From: Collinsella sp.
GTDB lineage: Bacteria > Actinomycetota > Coriobacteriia > Coriobacteriales > Coriobacteriaceae
DNA length: 64,000 nucleotides
Reading direction: 5' to 3'
Assembly (NCBI GenBank): GCA_019419585.1
Contig: DXZQ01000009.1
Span: 1 to 64,000, forward strand
The notes below the pieces were generated by a model. The model saw only the letters and a list, made by a program, of their open reading frames with translations. It was not told the DNA's origin and made no database searches. Both the position numbers and the translations under genes were made by a program. Of the stretch, positions 31,906 to 40,970 are shown piece after piece (position 1 is the first letter of the stretch; every line of letters begins with the position of its first letter).

Positions 31906-33936
31906 ATGACCGCACCCGCATCCAAACTGCTCCAGCCCATTACGGTTGGCCCCCTTGAGCTTAAAAACCGCATTATGTTCCCGCCGCTGACCACCGGCTA
32001 CGAGGAGCGCGACGGTTCCATTGGCGAGCGCAGCCTGGCTTTTTACGAGCGCCTGGCCCGTGGCGGCGTGAGCTACATCGTCATCGGCGACGTTGCTCCT
32101 GTTATGACCGCAAGCCCCACGCCCAAGTTAGCGACCGACGCCCAGATCCCCACGTTTAAGGCGCTGGCCGACGCCGTTCACAAGCACGGTGCCAAGGTCG
32201 CGCTACAGCTGTTCCATCCCGAGTACGACGTGCCCGGCGTCGGCCGCATGGTCATGGGTTCCATGGCCGCCGCCAAGGCTGCGCAGGAGGCCAAGGCCGC
32301 CGGCGACGAGGAGACCTTTGCCGCCAAGATGGCCGAGTCCAACGAGATCCGCAAGCAGGCCTACGCCAAGCTGCACCACGACATGCAGCACTTTGTGAAC
32401 GAGGCGAGCGTAGAGCAGCTCGCCCAGATCAAGGAGGCCATCGCTGCCTCGGCCGCCCGCGCGCAGCAGGCCGGCATCGACGCCATCGAGGTTCACGGCG
32501 ACCGTCTGGTGGGTTCGCTGTGCTCGGCCATCCTCAACCAGCGCACCGACGAGTACGGTGGCTCGTTCGAGAACCGCGTTCGCTATGCGCTCGAGGTTGT
32601 CGCCGCCATTAAGGAAGCCGCGCCGCAGCTGATGGTGGAGTACAAGCTCCCCGTGATCATGGAGAACCCCGACGGCACGCCGCGCGGCAAGGGCGGCCTG
32701 CAGCCCGATGAGGCCTGCGAGTTTGCCAAGCTGCTCGAGGGCGCCGGCATCGACATGATCCAGGTTGCACAGGCCAACCATACCGGCAACATGGGCGACA
32801 CCATTCCGCCCATGGGCGCCATGCCCTACAACTGGACGCTGCCCGTGGCCGAGCGCGTCAAGGCCCTGGTCTCCGTGCCGGTGGCCACCGTCGGCCGTGT
32901 TGTTTCGGTCGAGGCCGGCGAGAAGATTCTTGAGGACGGCGCGGCCGACATTATCGCCTATGGCCGCTCGCTCATGTGCGACCCCGACATTGCGCTGAAG
33001 GCCGCCACGGGCGAGCCCATCCGCGAGTGCCTCAACTGCAACAAGGGCTGCGTCGACGCGATTCAAAACCGCAAGTACATCTCGTGCGTGCTCAATGCCG
33101 AGAACGGCGACGAGGCGACCATCGCCATTAAACCGGGTGAGGGCGACAAGAAGATCGCCGTGGTGGGTGGCGGTATTGCCGGCTTGGAGGCCGCGCGCGT
33201 GGCGGCCAAGCGCGGCTACGACGTGACCGTCTATGAGGCGAGCGATCACTTGGGCGGCCAGATTGTGCTGGCGGCCGCGCCTCCGCGCAAGGATGAGATT
33301 ATGCGCTCGGTCGAGTATTACGAGAAGATTCTGCCCGGCCTGGGCGTGAAGGTTGAGCTCAACCATGCCGCTAGCCCCACGGATCTCAACGCCGCCGACG
33401 CCGCGATTGTGGCTGTGGGCGCGCACGACGTGGTCATCCCCGTTCCGGGTGCCGACTCGGAGAAGGTCGTCTCGAGCTGGGACGTGCTGTCCGGCAAGGT
33501 GGAGCTTAGCGGTCGCGTCGCCGTCATTGGCGGTGGCCTGGTGGGCACCGAGACTGCCGAGTACCTGCTGCAGCGCGGCTGCGAGGTGGCGATCGTGGAG
33601 ATGCTCGACAAGATTGCCGCGGGCGAGTCCGAGACCATTCTGCCGCTGATCATGAGCGACTTCGCCGCCCACAACGTGGAACAGCACGTTAAGACCCGCC
33701 TGACCGCCATTACCGACGAGGGCGTGGAGGCCGTGCACACCACCGAGGACGGTGCCGAGGAGCCGGTGAAGATCGCCTGCGATTACGTGGTGATGGCCGT
33801 GGGCTCCAAGGCCAACGCGTTTGACCTGGATGGCGTGACGGTGCCCGTGACCTGCGTGGGCGACTGCTCGGGCGAGCGCACCGCCGACATCGCGAGCGCC
33901 ATTCGCACGGCGTATCACGCGGCCAACGAGCTGTAG
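31906..33936 (+). CDS. Old Yellow Enzyme-family reductase with Fe-S and FAD domains (FadH-like)
   Basis: This 676-residue flavoprotein is built like 2,4-dienoyl-CoA reductase. An FMN TIM barrel (about 1-345) starts PITVGPLELKNRIMFPPLTT and has EVHGDRLVGSLCSAILNQRTDEYGG with altered active-site residues. A cysteine cluster (CLNCNKGCVDA then SCVLN) holds a [4Fe-4S]. FAD/NAD domains have VVGGGIAGLEAARVAA and VIGGGLVGTETAEYLL. Relatives reduce enoate, steroid, bile-acid-like or plant compounds; the substrate is not predictable here. The start at 31906 follows GAGAGGA by six bases. It stands alone with its own terminator. Confidence 0.88.
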   Translation: MTAPASKLLQPITVGPLELKNRIMFPPLTTGYEERDGSIGERSLAFYERLARGGVSYIVIGDVAPVMTASPTPKLATDAQIPTFKALADAVHKHGAKVALQLFHPEYDVPGVGRMVMGSMAAAKAAQEAKAAGDEETFAAKMAESNEIRKQAYAKLHHDMQHFVNEASVEQLAQIKEAIAASAARAQQAGIDAIEVHGDRLVGSLCSAILNQRTDEYGGSFENRVRYALEVVAAIKEAAPQLMVEYKLPVIMENPDGTPRGKGGLQPDEACEFAKLLEGAGIDMIQVAQANHTGNMGDTIPPMGAMPYNWTLPVAERVKALVSVPVATVGRVVSVEAGEKILEDGAADIIAYGRSLMCDPDIALKAATGEPIRECLNCNKGCVDAIQNRKYISCVLNAENGDEATIAIKPGEGDKKIAVVGGGIAGLEAARVAAKRGYDVTVYEASDHLGGQIVLAAAPPRKDEIMRSVEYYEKILPGLGVKVELNHAASPTDLNAADAAIVAVGAHDVVIPVPGADSEKVVSSWDVLSGKVELSGRVAVIGGGLVGTETAEYLLQRGCEVAIVEMLDKIAAGESETILPLIMSDFAAHNVEQHVKTRLTAITDEGVEAVHTTEDGAEEPVKIACDYVVMAVGSKANAFDLDGVTVPVTCVGDCSGERTADIASAIRTAYHAANEL

Positions 33937-34011
33937 TTGAACATCGCGGCCAGGCGGGACGGTAGCACGGATCCGTCTCGCCCGGCTGTGTCCCGTCGGG
34001 TGTCAACCGGT

Positions 34012-34045
34012 GCGGGGCCTGCAAGCGCAGCAGGCCCCGCCCTTT
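34012..34045 (+). terminator. terminator of the OYE-type gene
   Basis: GCGGGGCCTGC and GCAGGCCCCGC form an 11-bp perfect stem, followed by CCCTTTTTG. Confidence 0.9.
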
Positions 34046-34385
34046 TTGTTTTGCTCCGGTGGATGGCAATGCGCGGTAATCATGAGGAGTAAGGGCGTCT
34101 ACTGCCTTGCCGATTACTCAAAATTATTGGGGGAGGGGTTAATAACTATATCCTCTATGCTAAAGGACATAAAGAGATGCCAATTTTGTTGACAAGCGAA
34201 TGACGATTAGCTGCGAGCCAGCTACCAGCGTAAATAATCGATAAAGAAATGTCGTAAATTGGTGCCAAATGCCCAGATAACACCGCGTCTATTATAATTA
34301 ACTGCTTTGAGCAAACAGTAAAATGCTACTATCTAACTTGCACGTAAGAAAGCAGATTAACGGTTAAGGCTAAGAAGTGGCAGGT
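34046..34385. other. AT-rich leader of the HTH gene
   Basis: The region is clearly richer in A+T than its surroundings and contains no ORF of note. TTGAGC at 34307-34312 and TATCTA at 34330-34335 with 17-base spacing form a possible promoter; TATAAT also occurs at 34293-34298. This composition fits recently acquired DNA. Confidence 0.45.
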
Positions 34386-34781
34386 ATGTCGGAAGCAACT
34401 AGGACTCGCACGCATGCGCCCGAGGTTAGGCAGCGCGCCGTCGAGATCCTCCAAGAGGGGGTCGGTCATCGCGCCCTCGCCGCGGAGCTTGGCATTCCCC
34501 AGGCCACGGCTCGTCAGTGGGCCCGCGCGTATGCCGTGGGCGGTGCCGACGCCGTTCTCAACGCCGGTTCGCATCATCACACCTATTCGTACGAAGTTAA
34601 GCTCGCCGTGGTCAAGGACCGCTTGGAAAACGGCTTAACGGTTCGCGAGGCCATGATCAAGCACAAGATTCCCAGCGAGTCTTCGGTCAAGGCTTGGTGC
34701 CGCCAGTATCGCGAGAGCGGTGAGTCCGCGCTGGTTGATAAGCCGCGCGGTCGCAAGCCGCGCGTTAAAAAAGCGGAATAG
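34386..34781 (+). CDS. helix-turn-helix protein, IS3-type OrfA-like, orphan
   Basis: The 131-residue protein has two HTH segments: EVRQRAVEILQEGVGHRALAAELG followed by ATARQWARAYAVGG, and EVKLAVVKDRLENGLTVREAMI followed by SSVKAWCRQYRESG. It ends in a basic tail (KPRGRKPRVKKAE). The layout matches the first ORF of IS3/IS150-type elements, which normally is followed by an OrfB with a DDE integrase. No OrfB, no frameshift partner and no terminal inverted repeats are seen, and a terminator follows at once. It is either a remnant or a domesticated regulator. GTG 34377 is an alternative start. Confidence 0.7.
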   Translation: MSEATRTRTHAPEVRQRAVEILQEGVGHRALAAELGIPQATARQWARAYAVGGADAVLNAGSHHHTYSYEVKLAVVKDRLENGLTVREAMIKHKIPSESSVKAWCRQYRESGESALVDKPRGRKPRVKKAE

Positions 34782-34793
34782 CGAACGGGATGG

Positions 34794-34816
34794 TGCGCCC
34801 ACAGGGGCGCATTTTT
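34794..34816 (+). terminator. terminator of the HTH gene
   Basis: TGCGCCC and GGGCGCA form a stem around ACAG, followed by TTTTTCTT. Confidence 0.85.
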
Positions 34817-35068
34817 CTTGCCGCGCCAACTTTTTGGACCGTCGTGAGCCTACTGGAACATCCTCCAAAGTGGTTAATAAACCGCGCGCAGTGGCCCGTG
34901 CGCCCGCCGCCGCGATAGGGGGAGCGTCGCCTCTCTGCTCCAAAGCGGACAGACTCGTTACCCCGTACGCCTAAAACTCCCCAGTTGACCGAAAACCCGC
35001 CGCCGCTACTCCTCAACTGAGCTATAACGTTAAACAATTGCAGCGTTTTTGCATGGGGGAGTGATGGT

Positions 35069-37951
35069 ATGACGCTACTGTATTTCCTTACCCTGTTTCC
35101 GCTGGTACCGGCGCTGGGCATGCTGCTCGTGCGCGGTGACCGCGCCCGCGATGCGGTGGGGCTCATAGGCTCTGGCATCATTATGGCGGTGACGGTTGTA
35201 GTCGCCGTCATGTTTTTTGGCCCGGGCCCGCAGAGCTTCGAGGTTGCCCCCGGCACCTCGCATGTGCTCTCGATCATCAGCTCCGTCATCGACGTGATCC
35301 TGTGCGCCGTCATCCTGTACAACGCGCGTAAATATAAGAGCACGCTCACCACGGTGCTCGGCGTGGTGCAGCTGGTGGGTTCGGTTGCCTTCGCTGCCAT
35401 GACGCTGCCCGCGGCCGAGGTTGTCACCGCCACGCCGCTCTACCTGGATTACATGAGTGTGATCATGGTCCTCGCCGTCGGCATTGTCGGCAGCCTGATC
35501 TGCGTGTATGCCTTGGGCTACATGAAGGACTTTCAGGCCCACGACGAGCACGAGGCTGCGCTGCGCAGGCAGACCGCGCCCGACCGTCGCCCGCAGTTCC
35601 TGGCGCTTATGTTCCTGTTCCTCTCGGCCATGTTCGTCATCGTGACAAGCGACAACCTTGAGTGGCTGTTCTGTGGCTGGGAAATCACCACCGTGTGCTC
35701 GTTCCTCATGATTGGCTACACGCGCACGCCCGAGGCCATAAAAAACGCTTTCACCCAGATCATCCTCAACATGCTGGGCGGCATCGCGTTTTTGGCCGGA
35801 CTCATGTACCTGCACGTTAACGGCATGCCGCTGACCATCTCGGGCATGATCGAGCTTTCCAGCGCCGGAACCGCGCAATCCGCGCTGCTGGTGATGCCGG
35901 TCGTTCTGCTGTCGCTTGCCGCGCTCACCAAGGCCGCACAGATGCCGTTCCACACTTGGCTATTGGGTGCCATGGTTGCCCCCACGCCCACGAGTGCCCT
36001 GCTGCACTCGTCAACCATGGTCAAAGCCGGCGTGTTCCTGATGGTCAAGCTCAGCCCGCTCTATGCCATCTATCCTGTGACCGGCTTTATGGTCACGAGC
36101 GTGGGTGCCATCACGTTTTTGCTCGCTGCCCTCATGGCCATCTCGCAGAGCAACGCCAAACGCGTCCTCGCGTACTCCACCATTTCCAACTTGGGCCTCA
36201 TCAGTGCTTGCTTGGGTGTCGGCGCGCCCGAGGCCGTATGGGCCGCCATCTTCCTGATCCTGTTCCACACGGTGGCCAAGTCGCTGCTGTTCCTGTGCGT
36301 GGGCACGGCCGAGCATCATATCGGCAGCCGCAATATCGAGGACATGGACGGTATGTTCAGCCGCATGCCGCACCTTACGCGTCTGATGATGCTGGGCATC
36401 ATGGGCATGTTCGTGGCACCGTTTGGCATGCTCGTGTCCAAGTGGGGCGCCCTGGTGGCGTTCGCGCAGACCGGCAACGTGCTCATGATCATGGTGCTTG
36501 CCTTTGGCTCGGCCGCGACGTTCTTCTTCTGGGGCAAGTGGCTTGCCAAGCTTTCGGGCGTCGACCCCACGGCTCAAAACGTTGAGGTCAATGTCCATAA
36601 GACCGAATGGATGGCGCTCAACACCATCGCCGCGCTGCTGATTCTGTGCTGCGTGGCGTTCCCGCTCATCTCGAGCGGCCTGGTGTCGCCTTACTTGGCC
36701 ATGGTGTTTGGCCGCGTGCCGTACGTTATTGGCAAGGACTCCATGTATCTGATGGTGGTTATCGTGGCGTTTATCGCCGTGGTGCTGCTGACTTCATTCC
36801 GCGTGAGCAACAAACCGCACGTCAACGTGTACCTTTCGGGTGTGGGGACCGACAAATATCGCCATTTCCGTGGCTCGATGGGACACGAGGTGAAGGCCGA
36901 AAAGCGCAATTGGTACTCGGAGGACGCCCTTGGCGAGAAGCGTATTGGCCCCGCGGGTAGCGTCGTGTGTTGCAGCATTATCTTGTTTGCGTTGCTGTGT
37001 TGCGCGTGGATTGGGCCCGAGCGGCTTGCCATGAGCGCGCCCTCGGTGCTGCGCGGCAAGTATTTCGAAGGCTCGGGCGTCGTGGGCATTTTTATTGGCA
37101 CCGTGGCGTTTGCTTTGCTGGCGCCGCTTGTGGGCGGCCTGATCGACGGCCTTGACCGTAAGCTTTCGGCTCGCATGCAGGGCCGCGTGGGTCCGCGTCT
37201 GCTGCAGCCCTTCTACGACGTTGCCAAACTGCTGCGCAAGGCCCCTGCCAGCGTAAACACCATGGACGATACCTATATGGCATGTGCGCTCATCTTTACC
37301 GTGGTAGGCGGCGGCATCTTTGTGTCGGGTTCCAACACGCTGCTGTGCGCTTTTATGGTGACGCTCGCCGCGATCTTTGTGGTGCTGGCGTCCGCCTCGA
37401 CGCAAAGCCCGTTTGCGCAGGTCGGCGCCGATCGCGAGCTGCTACAGGTTATGAGCTACGAGCCCGCCGTTCTGCTGATGAGCGTGGGCCTGTACCTTGC
37501 CACCGACAGCTTCGATTCCATTGCCGTGACGGGGCAGTCAGCCCCCATCATCGTGTACAGCGCGCCCATTTTCCTTGCGCTGCTCGCGGTGCTTACCATC
37601 AAGCTACGCAAGTCGCCGTTCGACCTTTCGTACTCGCATCACGCGCATCAGGAGATTGTCCAGGGCGTCGCCACCGAGATGAGCGGCAGCACGCTGGCCA
37701 AGATGACCCTTATGCACTGGTGCGAGACCGTGCTGTTTTTGATGTGGGTGGGCATGTTCTTTGTCTGGGACAACCCGGTGAGCTGGGCCGTAGCCCTGGT
37801 CGTGATGGCCGCGACGTATTTTGTCGAGGTACTGATCGATAACACCTTCGCCCGTAGCACCTGGCGCAGCTGCTTTAAGCTCGGCTGGGGCGTGGCGCTG
37901 GTGTTTGGCCTGCTCAACCTTATGCCCATCCTCGTCGACGTGTTTATTTAG
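35069..37951 (+). CDS. fused Ech-type hydrogenase membrane subunits (NuoL-like EchA + NuoH-like EchB)
   Basis: This single 960-residue protein joins two membrane subunits. The first part (about 1-640) is an ion-translocating NuoL/MrpA-type antiporter domain with the hallmark block LTKAAQMPFHTWLLGAMVAP followed by TPTSALLHSSTMVKAG. The second part (about 665-960) is NuoH/HyfC/EchB-like: LAPLVGGLIDGLDRKLSARM, GRVGPRLLQPFYDVAKLLRK and a family-like KSPFDLSYSHHAHQEIVQG. The joint lies near 37000-37100, with no stop and no ribosome site. In known Ech complexes these are separate proteins. It heads a five-gene operon whose other members supply the catalytic arm. GGGGGAG precedes the start. Confidence 0.9.
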   Translation: MTLLYFLTLFPLVPALGMLLVRGDRARDAVGLIGSGIIMAVTVVVAVMFFGPGPQSFEVAPGTSHVLSIISSVIDVILCAVILYNARKYKSTLTTVLGVVQLVGSVAFAAMTLPAAEVVTATPLYLDYMSVIMVLAVGIVGSLICVYALGYMKDFQAHDEHEAALRRQTAPDRRPQFLALMFLFLSAMFVIVTSDNLEWLFCGWEITTVCSFLMIGYTRTPEAIKNAFTQIILNMLGGIAFLAGLMYLHVNGMPLTISGMIELSSAGTAQSALLVMPVVLLSLAALTKAAQMPFHTWLLGAMVAPTPTSALLHSSTMVKAGVFLMVKLSPLYAIYPVTGFMVTSVGAITFLLAALMAISQSNAKRVLAYSTISNLGLISACLGVGAPEAVWAAIFLILFHTVAKSLLFLCVGTAEHHIGSRNIEDMDGMFSRMPHLTRLMMLGIMGMFVAPFGMLVSKWGALVAFAQTGNVLMIMVLAFGSAATFFFWGKWLAKLSGVDPTAQNVEVNVHKTEWMALNTIAALLILCCVAFPLISSGLVSPYLAMVFGRVPYVIGKDSMYLMVVIVAFIAVVLLTSFRVSNKPHVNVYLSGVGTDKYRHFRGSMGHEVKAEKRNWYSEDALGEKRIGPAGSVVCCSIILFALLCCAWIGPERLAMSAPSVLRGKYFEGSGVVGIFIGTVAFALLAPLVGGLIDGLDRKLSARMQGRVGPRLLQPFYDVAKLLRKAPASVNTMDDTYMACALIFTVVGGGIFVSGSNTLLCAFMVTLAAIFVVLASASTQSPFAQVGADRELLQVMSYEPAVLLMSVGLYLATDSFDSIAVTGQSAPIIVYSAPIFLALLAVLTIKLRKSPFDLSYSHHAHQEIVQGVATEMSGSTLAKMTLMHWCETVLFLMWVGMFFVWDNPVSWAVALVVMAATYFVEVLIDNTFARSTWRSCFKLGWGVALVFGLLNLMPILVDVFI

Positions 37952-37963
37952 GAGGCGGCATCC

Positions 37964-38557
37964 ATGGATCATAAAATGTCGCGCTCACCGTGGGTTATTC
38001 ATTACGACGGCTCGAGCTGCAACGGATGCGATATCGAGGTGCTGGCCTCGCTTACCCCACTGTTCGATGCGGAGCGCTTTGGCGTGGTCAACACCGGCAA
38101 CCCCAAACATGCGGACATCTTTTTGGTGACGGGCTCGGTCAATGCCCAGAACCTGCCCGTCGTGCGTCAGATTTACAACCAGATGCTCGAGCCCAAGTGC
38201 GTGGTGGCGTGCGGCATCTGCGCGTGCTCGGGCGGCGTGTTCCGCGATGCCTACAACGTGATCGGCGGCGTGGACCGCGCGATTCCCGTGGACGTGTACG
38301 CGCCCGGGTGCGCCATTCGCCCCGAGACGGTGATCGATGCCATCGTGGAGGCGTGCGGCATCTTGGACCAGAAGGAGGCCGTGATGCGCGCCGGCGGCGA
38401 TCCGCTCACCGTGGGCGGCGCCGCCACCTGGGACGGTGGCGTTGAGCTGGGCGAGGACGGGTTTGTGGCCGCGGCTGAGGCCGGCGACGCGCCCGCCGCT
38501 GGCGACGCACCTGCTGGGACGCCCGCCGCGTCCGTCGCTGCAAAGGAGGCCGAGTAA
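37964..38557 (+). CDS. Ech-type hydrogenase small subunit (NuoB/EchC-like)
   Basis: This electron-transfer subunit carries the [4Fe-4S] centre next to the [NiFe] site. It has 197 residues. The cysteines sit in SSCNGCDIEVLASL, VACGICACSGGVF and YAPGCAIRPETVI. The last motif is GCPPRPE in most relatives, so Pro-Pro is replaced by Ala-Ile. The C-terminal 45 residues are Ala/Gly/Glu-rich and absent from typical homologues. TAGGAGG overlapping the stop of the fused gene supplies the ribosome site. The stop overlaps the next start (TAATG), coupling the two. Confidence 0.9.
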   Translation: MDHKMSRSPWVIHYDGSSCNGCDIEVLASLTPLFDAERFGVVNTGNPKHADIFLVTGSVNAQNLPVVRQIYNQMLEPKCVVACGICACSGGVFRDAYNVIGGVDRAIPVDVYAPGCAIRPETVIDAIVEACGILDQKEAVMRAGGDPLTVGGAATWDGGVELGEDGFVAAAEAGDAPAAGDAPAGTPAASVAAKEAE

Positions 38558-39273
38558 TGCAAGAGGCAATCTATACCATCGTTGGGATCGACGAGCTCCT
38601 GTCGCATGTCCAGGCGCTTAAGGGCGTCGGTGCGCGCTTTGTGCAAATGCACGCCGAGCGTAACGTCGACGACGGCTCGTATCGCTTGGTCTATACGTTT
38701 ATCAACGTTCGTGCTGCTCAGGAGCATATTGCGCAGGGCGGCAGCTATGCGATCGAGAACCTGGTGGTCGAAGGCATCGACCAGTACCAGGAGATTCCGT
38801 CCATCAGCTCGTATTATCCGGCGGTATTCCCGTTTGAAAACGAAGCGCACGATCTGTTTGGTCTTGCCATCACCGATATGCAGATCGACTTTAAGGGCTT
38901 TTTCTACCAGGTCTCGACCGCTGAACCCATGAGCGTTATCACGCCCGAGGTGAAGGCCGCGCGCGAGAAGGCCATGAAGGTCCGCGCGGCTGCCGAGGCC
39001 AAGGCGCGCAAGGCCGCGGCCGAGAAGGCCGCCGCGGCTGCGGCTGCTGCAGGGGAGGGCGTTGCGGGCGCCGGCGATGCCGCGGGCGCCGCTGCTCAGC
39101 CCGCTGCGGCTGCCGGCTCCGATGCTCAGCACGATGGGGCTGCTGCGAAGGCGGCGCTCAAGGCCGCCGAGATGGAGGCAAAGCTCGCCGCCATGGATTC
39201 TGAGAAAGCGGCCAAGGTCCGCGCGGCGCTTGCCGCCAAGGCCGCCCGCGACAAGCAGAAAAAGGAGGCGTAA
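38557..39273 (+). CDS. Ech-type hydrogenase subunit (NuoC/EchD-like) with Ala-rich tail
   Basis: The N-terminal 130 residues match the 30-kDa NuoC/HycE-N fold (PAVFPFENEAHDLFGLAITD is the family signature) that bridges small and large subunits. The remaining 105 residues are an Ala/Lys/Glu-rich tail (AREKAMKVRAAAEAKARKAA onward) that would be helical and charged. Typical EchD subunits lack it. The start overlaps the previous stop. The next gene follows after five bases with AAGGAGG before it. Confidence 0.88.
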   Translation: MQEAIYTIVGIDELLSHVQALKGVGARFVQMHAERNVDDGSYRLVYTFINVRAAQEHIAQGGSYAIENLVVEGIDQYQEIPSISSYYPAVFPFENEAHDLFGLAITDMQIDFKGFFYQVSTAEPMSVITPEVKAAREKAMKVRAAAEAKARKAAAEKAAAAAAAAGEGVAGAGDAAGAAAQPAAAAGSDAQHDGAAAKAALKAAEMEAKLAAMDSEKAAKVRAALAAKAARDKQKKEA

Positions 39274-39278
39274 GGCCC

Positions 39279-40367
39279 ATGGCACATCGCTCCGTTATTC
39301 CGTTTGGACCGCAGCACCCGGTGCTGCCCGAGCCGCTTCATCTGGACTTGGTGATCGAGGACGACCGCGTTATCGAGGCAATTCCACAGATCGGCTTTGT
39401 GCACCGCGGGCTCGAGAAGCTCACCGAAAAGCGCGACATGCATCAGTTTGGCTACATCGCCGAGCGCATCTGCGGCATTTGCGCCGTGGGCCACAGCTGC
39501 GGCTATGCCAGCGCCTGCGAACGCATGCTTGACATCGAGGTGCCCGGCCGCGTGCAGTATATTCGCACCATTCTGCACGAGCTTTCGCGCGTTCACTCGC
39601 ATTTGCTGTGGCTGGGCCTGCTTGCCGACGCCTTTGGCTTTGAGGCGCTGTTCTATCGTTCGTGGACCCTGCGCGAGCAGATTCTCAAGATCTTTGAGAG
39701 CACTTGCGGCGGGCGCGTGATTCTGTCGATTAACGAGATCGGCGGCCTTAAGCATGATATCGAGGACTCCGAGCTGGCAGGCATTGTCCAGACGCTCGAT
39801 GCCATGCGTCCTGACTACGAGGCTCTGGTGCATACGTTTTTGGACGATGACAGCTGCGGCGAGCGCCTGCATGGCGTGGGCGTGATTAGCAAGAAAGACG
39901 CGCTGGAGCTTTCGATGGTCGGTCCGTTTGGGCGCGCCTCGGGCGTGGACTACGACGTGCGCATGTTTGGCGACGGTGCCTATGCGGACCTGGCTGCGTT
40001 TGAGCCGGTTGTCGCTACCGATGGCGACTGCTATGCCCGCTGCCAAGTGCGTTGCGCCGAGGTCACGCAGGCCATGGACATCATCAAGGAGCTTGTGGGC
40101 AAGATTCCGCACGACGGGATCGGCGGGCGCACCAAGCTTACGCCGGCCGACGGCGCACGCGGCGAGGTTGTGATTGAGCAACCGCGCGGCGAGGCGTATT
40201 ACTATGTGCGCGGCAACGGCACCAAGAATCTGGACCGTTTTCGCGTGCGCACGCCGACGTCGCAAAATCTGGCGGGTCTGACGCATGCGCTGCAGGGCGT
40301 GTTCATTGCCAACGTGCCCATGATTATCCTGACCATCGACCCCTGCATTAGCTGCACGGAAAGGTAG
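39279..40367 (+). CDS. Ech-type [NiFe] hydrogenase large subunit (NuoD/EchE-like)
   Basis: This is the catalytic subunit, 362 residues. The [NiFe] site cysteines are present at both ends: RICGICAVGHSC (L1, about residue 65) and DPCISCTER at the C-terminus (L2). Complex I NuoD lacks these, so this is a real group 4 hydrogenase large subunit. The short length and motif spelling fit Ech. The L2 motif ends three residues before the stop, so the usual C-terminal peptide cleaved on maturation is almost absent, as in Ech-like enzymes. It works with the four other genes to reduce protons with ferredoxin electrons. Confidence 0.93.
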   Translation: MAHRSVIPFGPQHPVLPEPLHLDLVIEDDRVIEAIPQIGFVHRGLEKLTEKRDMHQFGYIAERICGICAVGHSCGYASACERMLDIEVPGRVQYIRTILHELSRVHSHLLWLGLLADAFGFEALFYRSWTLREQILKIFESTCGGRVILSINEIGGLKHDIEDSELAGIVQTLDAMRPDYEALVHTFLDDDSCGERLHGVGVISKKDALELSMVGPFGRASGVDYDVRMFGDGAYADLAAFEPVVATDGDCYARCQVRCAEVTQAMDIIKELVGKIPHDGIGGRTKLTPADGARGEVVIEQPRGEAYYYVRGNGTKNLDRFRVRTPTSQNLAGLTHALQGVFIANVPMIILTIDPCISCTER

Positions 40368-40374
40368 GCGCGGC

Positions 40375-40716
40375 ATGAGTTTGCTGACATTTGCCAAGAC
40401 GGCCTTGGGTTCTATGGTCAAGCAGCCGGTAACGGTGTGCTATCCGCAGGAGAAGCTCGCGGCACCCGAGCGCCTGCGTGGGCACATCGTTAACGACATG
40501 GACGTGTGCATTTGCTGCGGCATGTGCGCGCGCCGCTGCCCGGCGGGCGCGCTCGCGGTCGATCGCAAGGGAGGAACGTGGTCGATTGACCCGTATGCCT
40601 GCGTGGTATGCGGCGAGTGCATCGAGAGCTGCCCCAAACACTGCCTGACTATGGACACCGCCCGTACTCCGGTTGCGGCGGACAAGACTCCCACAGTAGA
40701 AACCAAACCGGAATAG
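40375..40716 (+). CDS. Ech-type hydrogenase ferredoxin subunit (NuoI/EchF-like)
   Basis: The 113-residue protein holds two [4Fe-4S] clusters: CICCGMCARRCPAG and CVVCGECIESCPKHC. It is the expected entry point for electrons from ferredoxin. It ends the five-gene hydrogenase operon seven bases after the large subunit; a strong terminator follows 11 bases after its stop. Maturation genes (hypA-F) are not in this window. Confidence 0.92.
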   Translation: MSLLTFAKTALGSMVKQPVTVCYPQEKLAAPERLRGHIVNDMDVCICCGMCARRCPAGALAVDRKGGTWSIDPYACVVCGECIESCPKHCLTMDTARTPVAADKTPTVETKPE

Positions 40717-40726
40717 AGCTGGAATA

Positions 40727-40760
40727 GGGGCCGGTGGGGCAAAAATGCCCCACCGGCCCC
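40727..40760 (+). terminator. terminator of the hydrogenase operon
   Basis: GGGGCCGGTGGGGC and GCCCCACCGGCCCC form a 14-bp perfect stem with loop AAAAAT. No long T-run follows. Confidence 0.85.
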
Positions 40761-40791
40761 GCGCTTAAACGCGCGGTTGGGCCGCCACGAA

Positions 40792-40945
40792 CAAAACTAT
40801 GCCGGATTACGGAGCTGGATAGCGAACCTCCGACCATACAGAAAATCGCAAAAACAAAACCTCAGGTAATTAGCCTGCCGTTTTTCAAAAAATGGTGGTA
40901 TGGATAAGGGCCCCGACATTAGCCCCGTAATCCGGCACAGTTTTG
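40792..40945. repeat. composite palindrome module C, copy 2
   Basis: Arms CAAAACTATGCCGGATTACG and the complementary CGTAATCCGGCACAGTTTTG with an inner CCGACCATAC/GGTATGG pair and a CAGGTAAT core. Same design as 18023-18188. Confidence 0.85.
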
Positions 40946-40970
40946 AAATGGCGCCATATCCGTAACAGCC

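Noticed and set aside
32203..33918. 571-codon minus-strand frame opposite the OYE-type gene
   Set aside because: It is an antisense shadow; the plus strand has clear FMN, Fe-S and FAD motifs.
34386..34781. complete insertion sequence
   Set aside because: There is no transposase catalytic ORF, no terminal inverted repeats and no target duplication.
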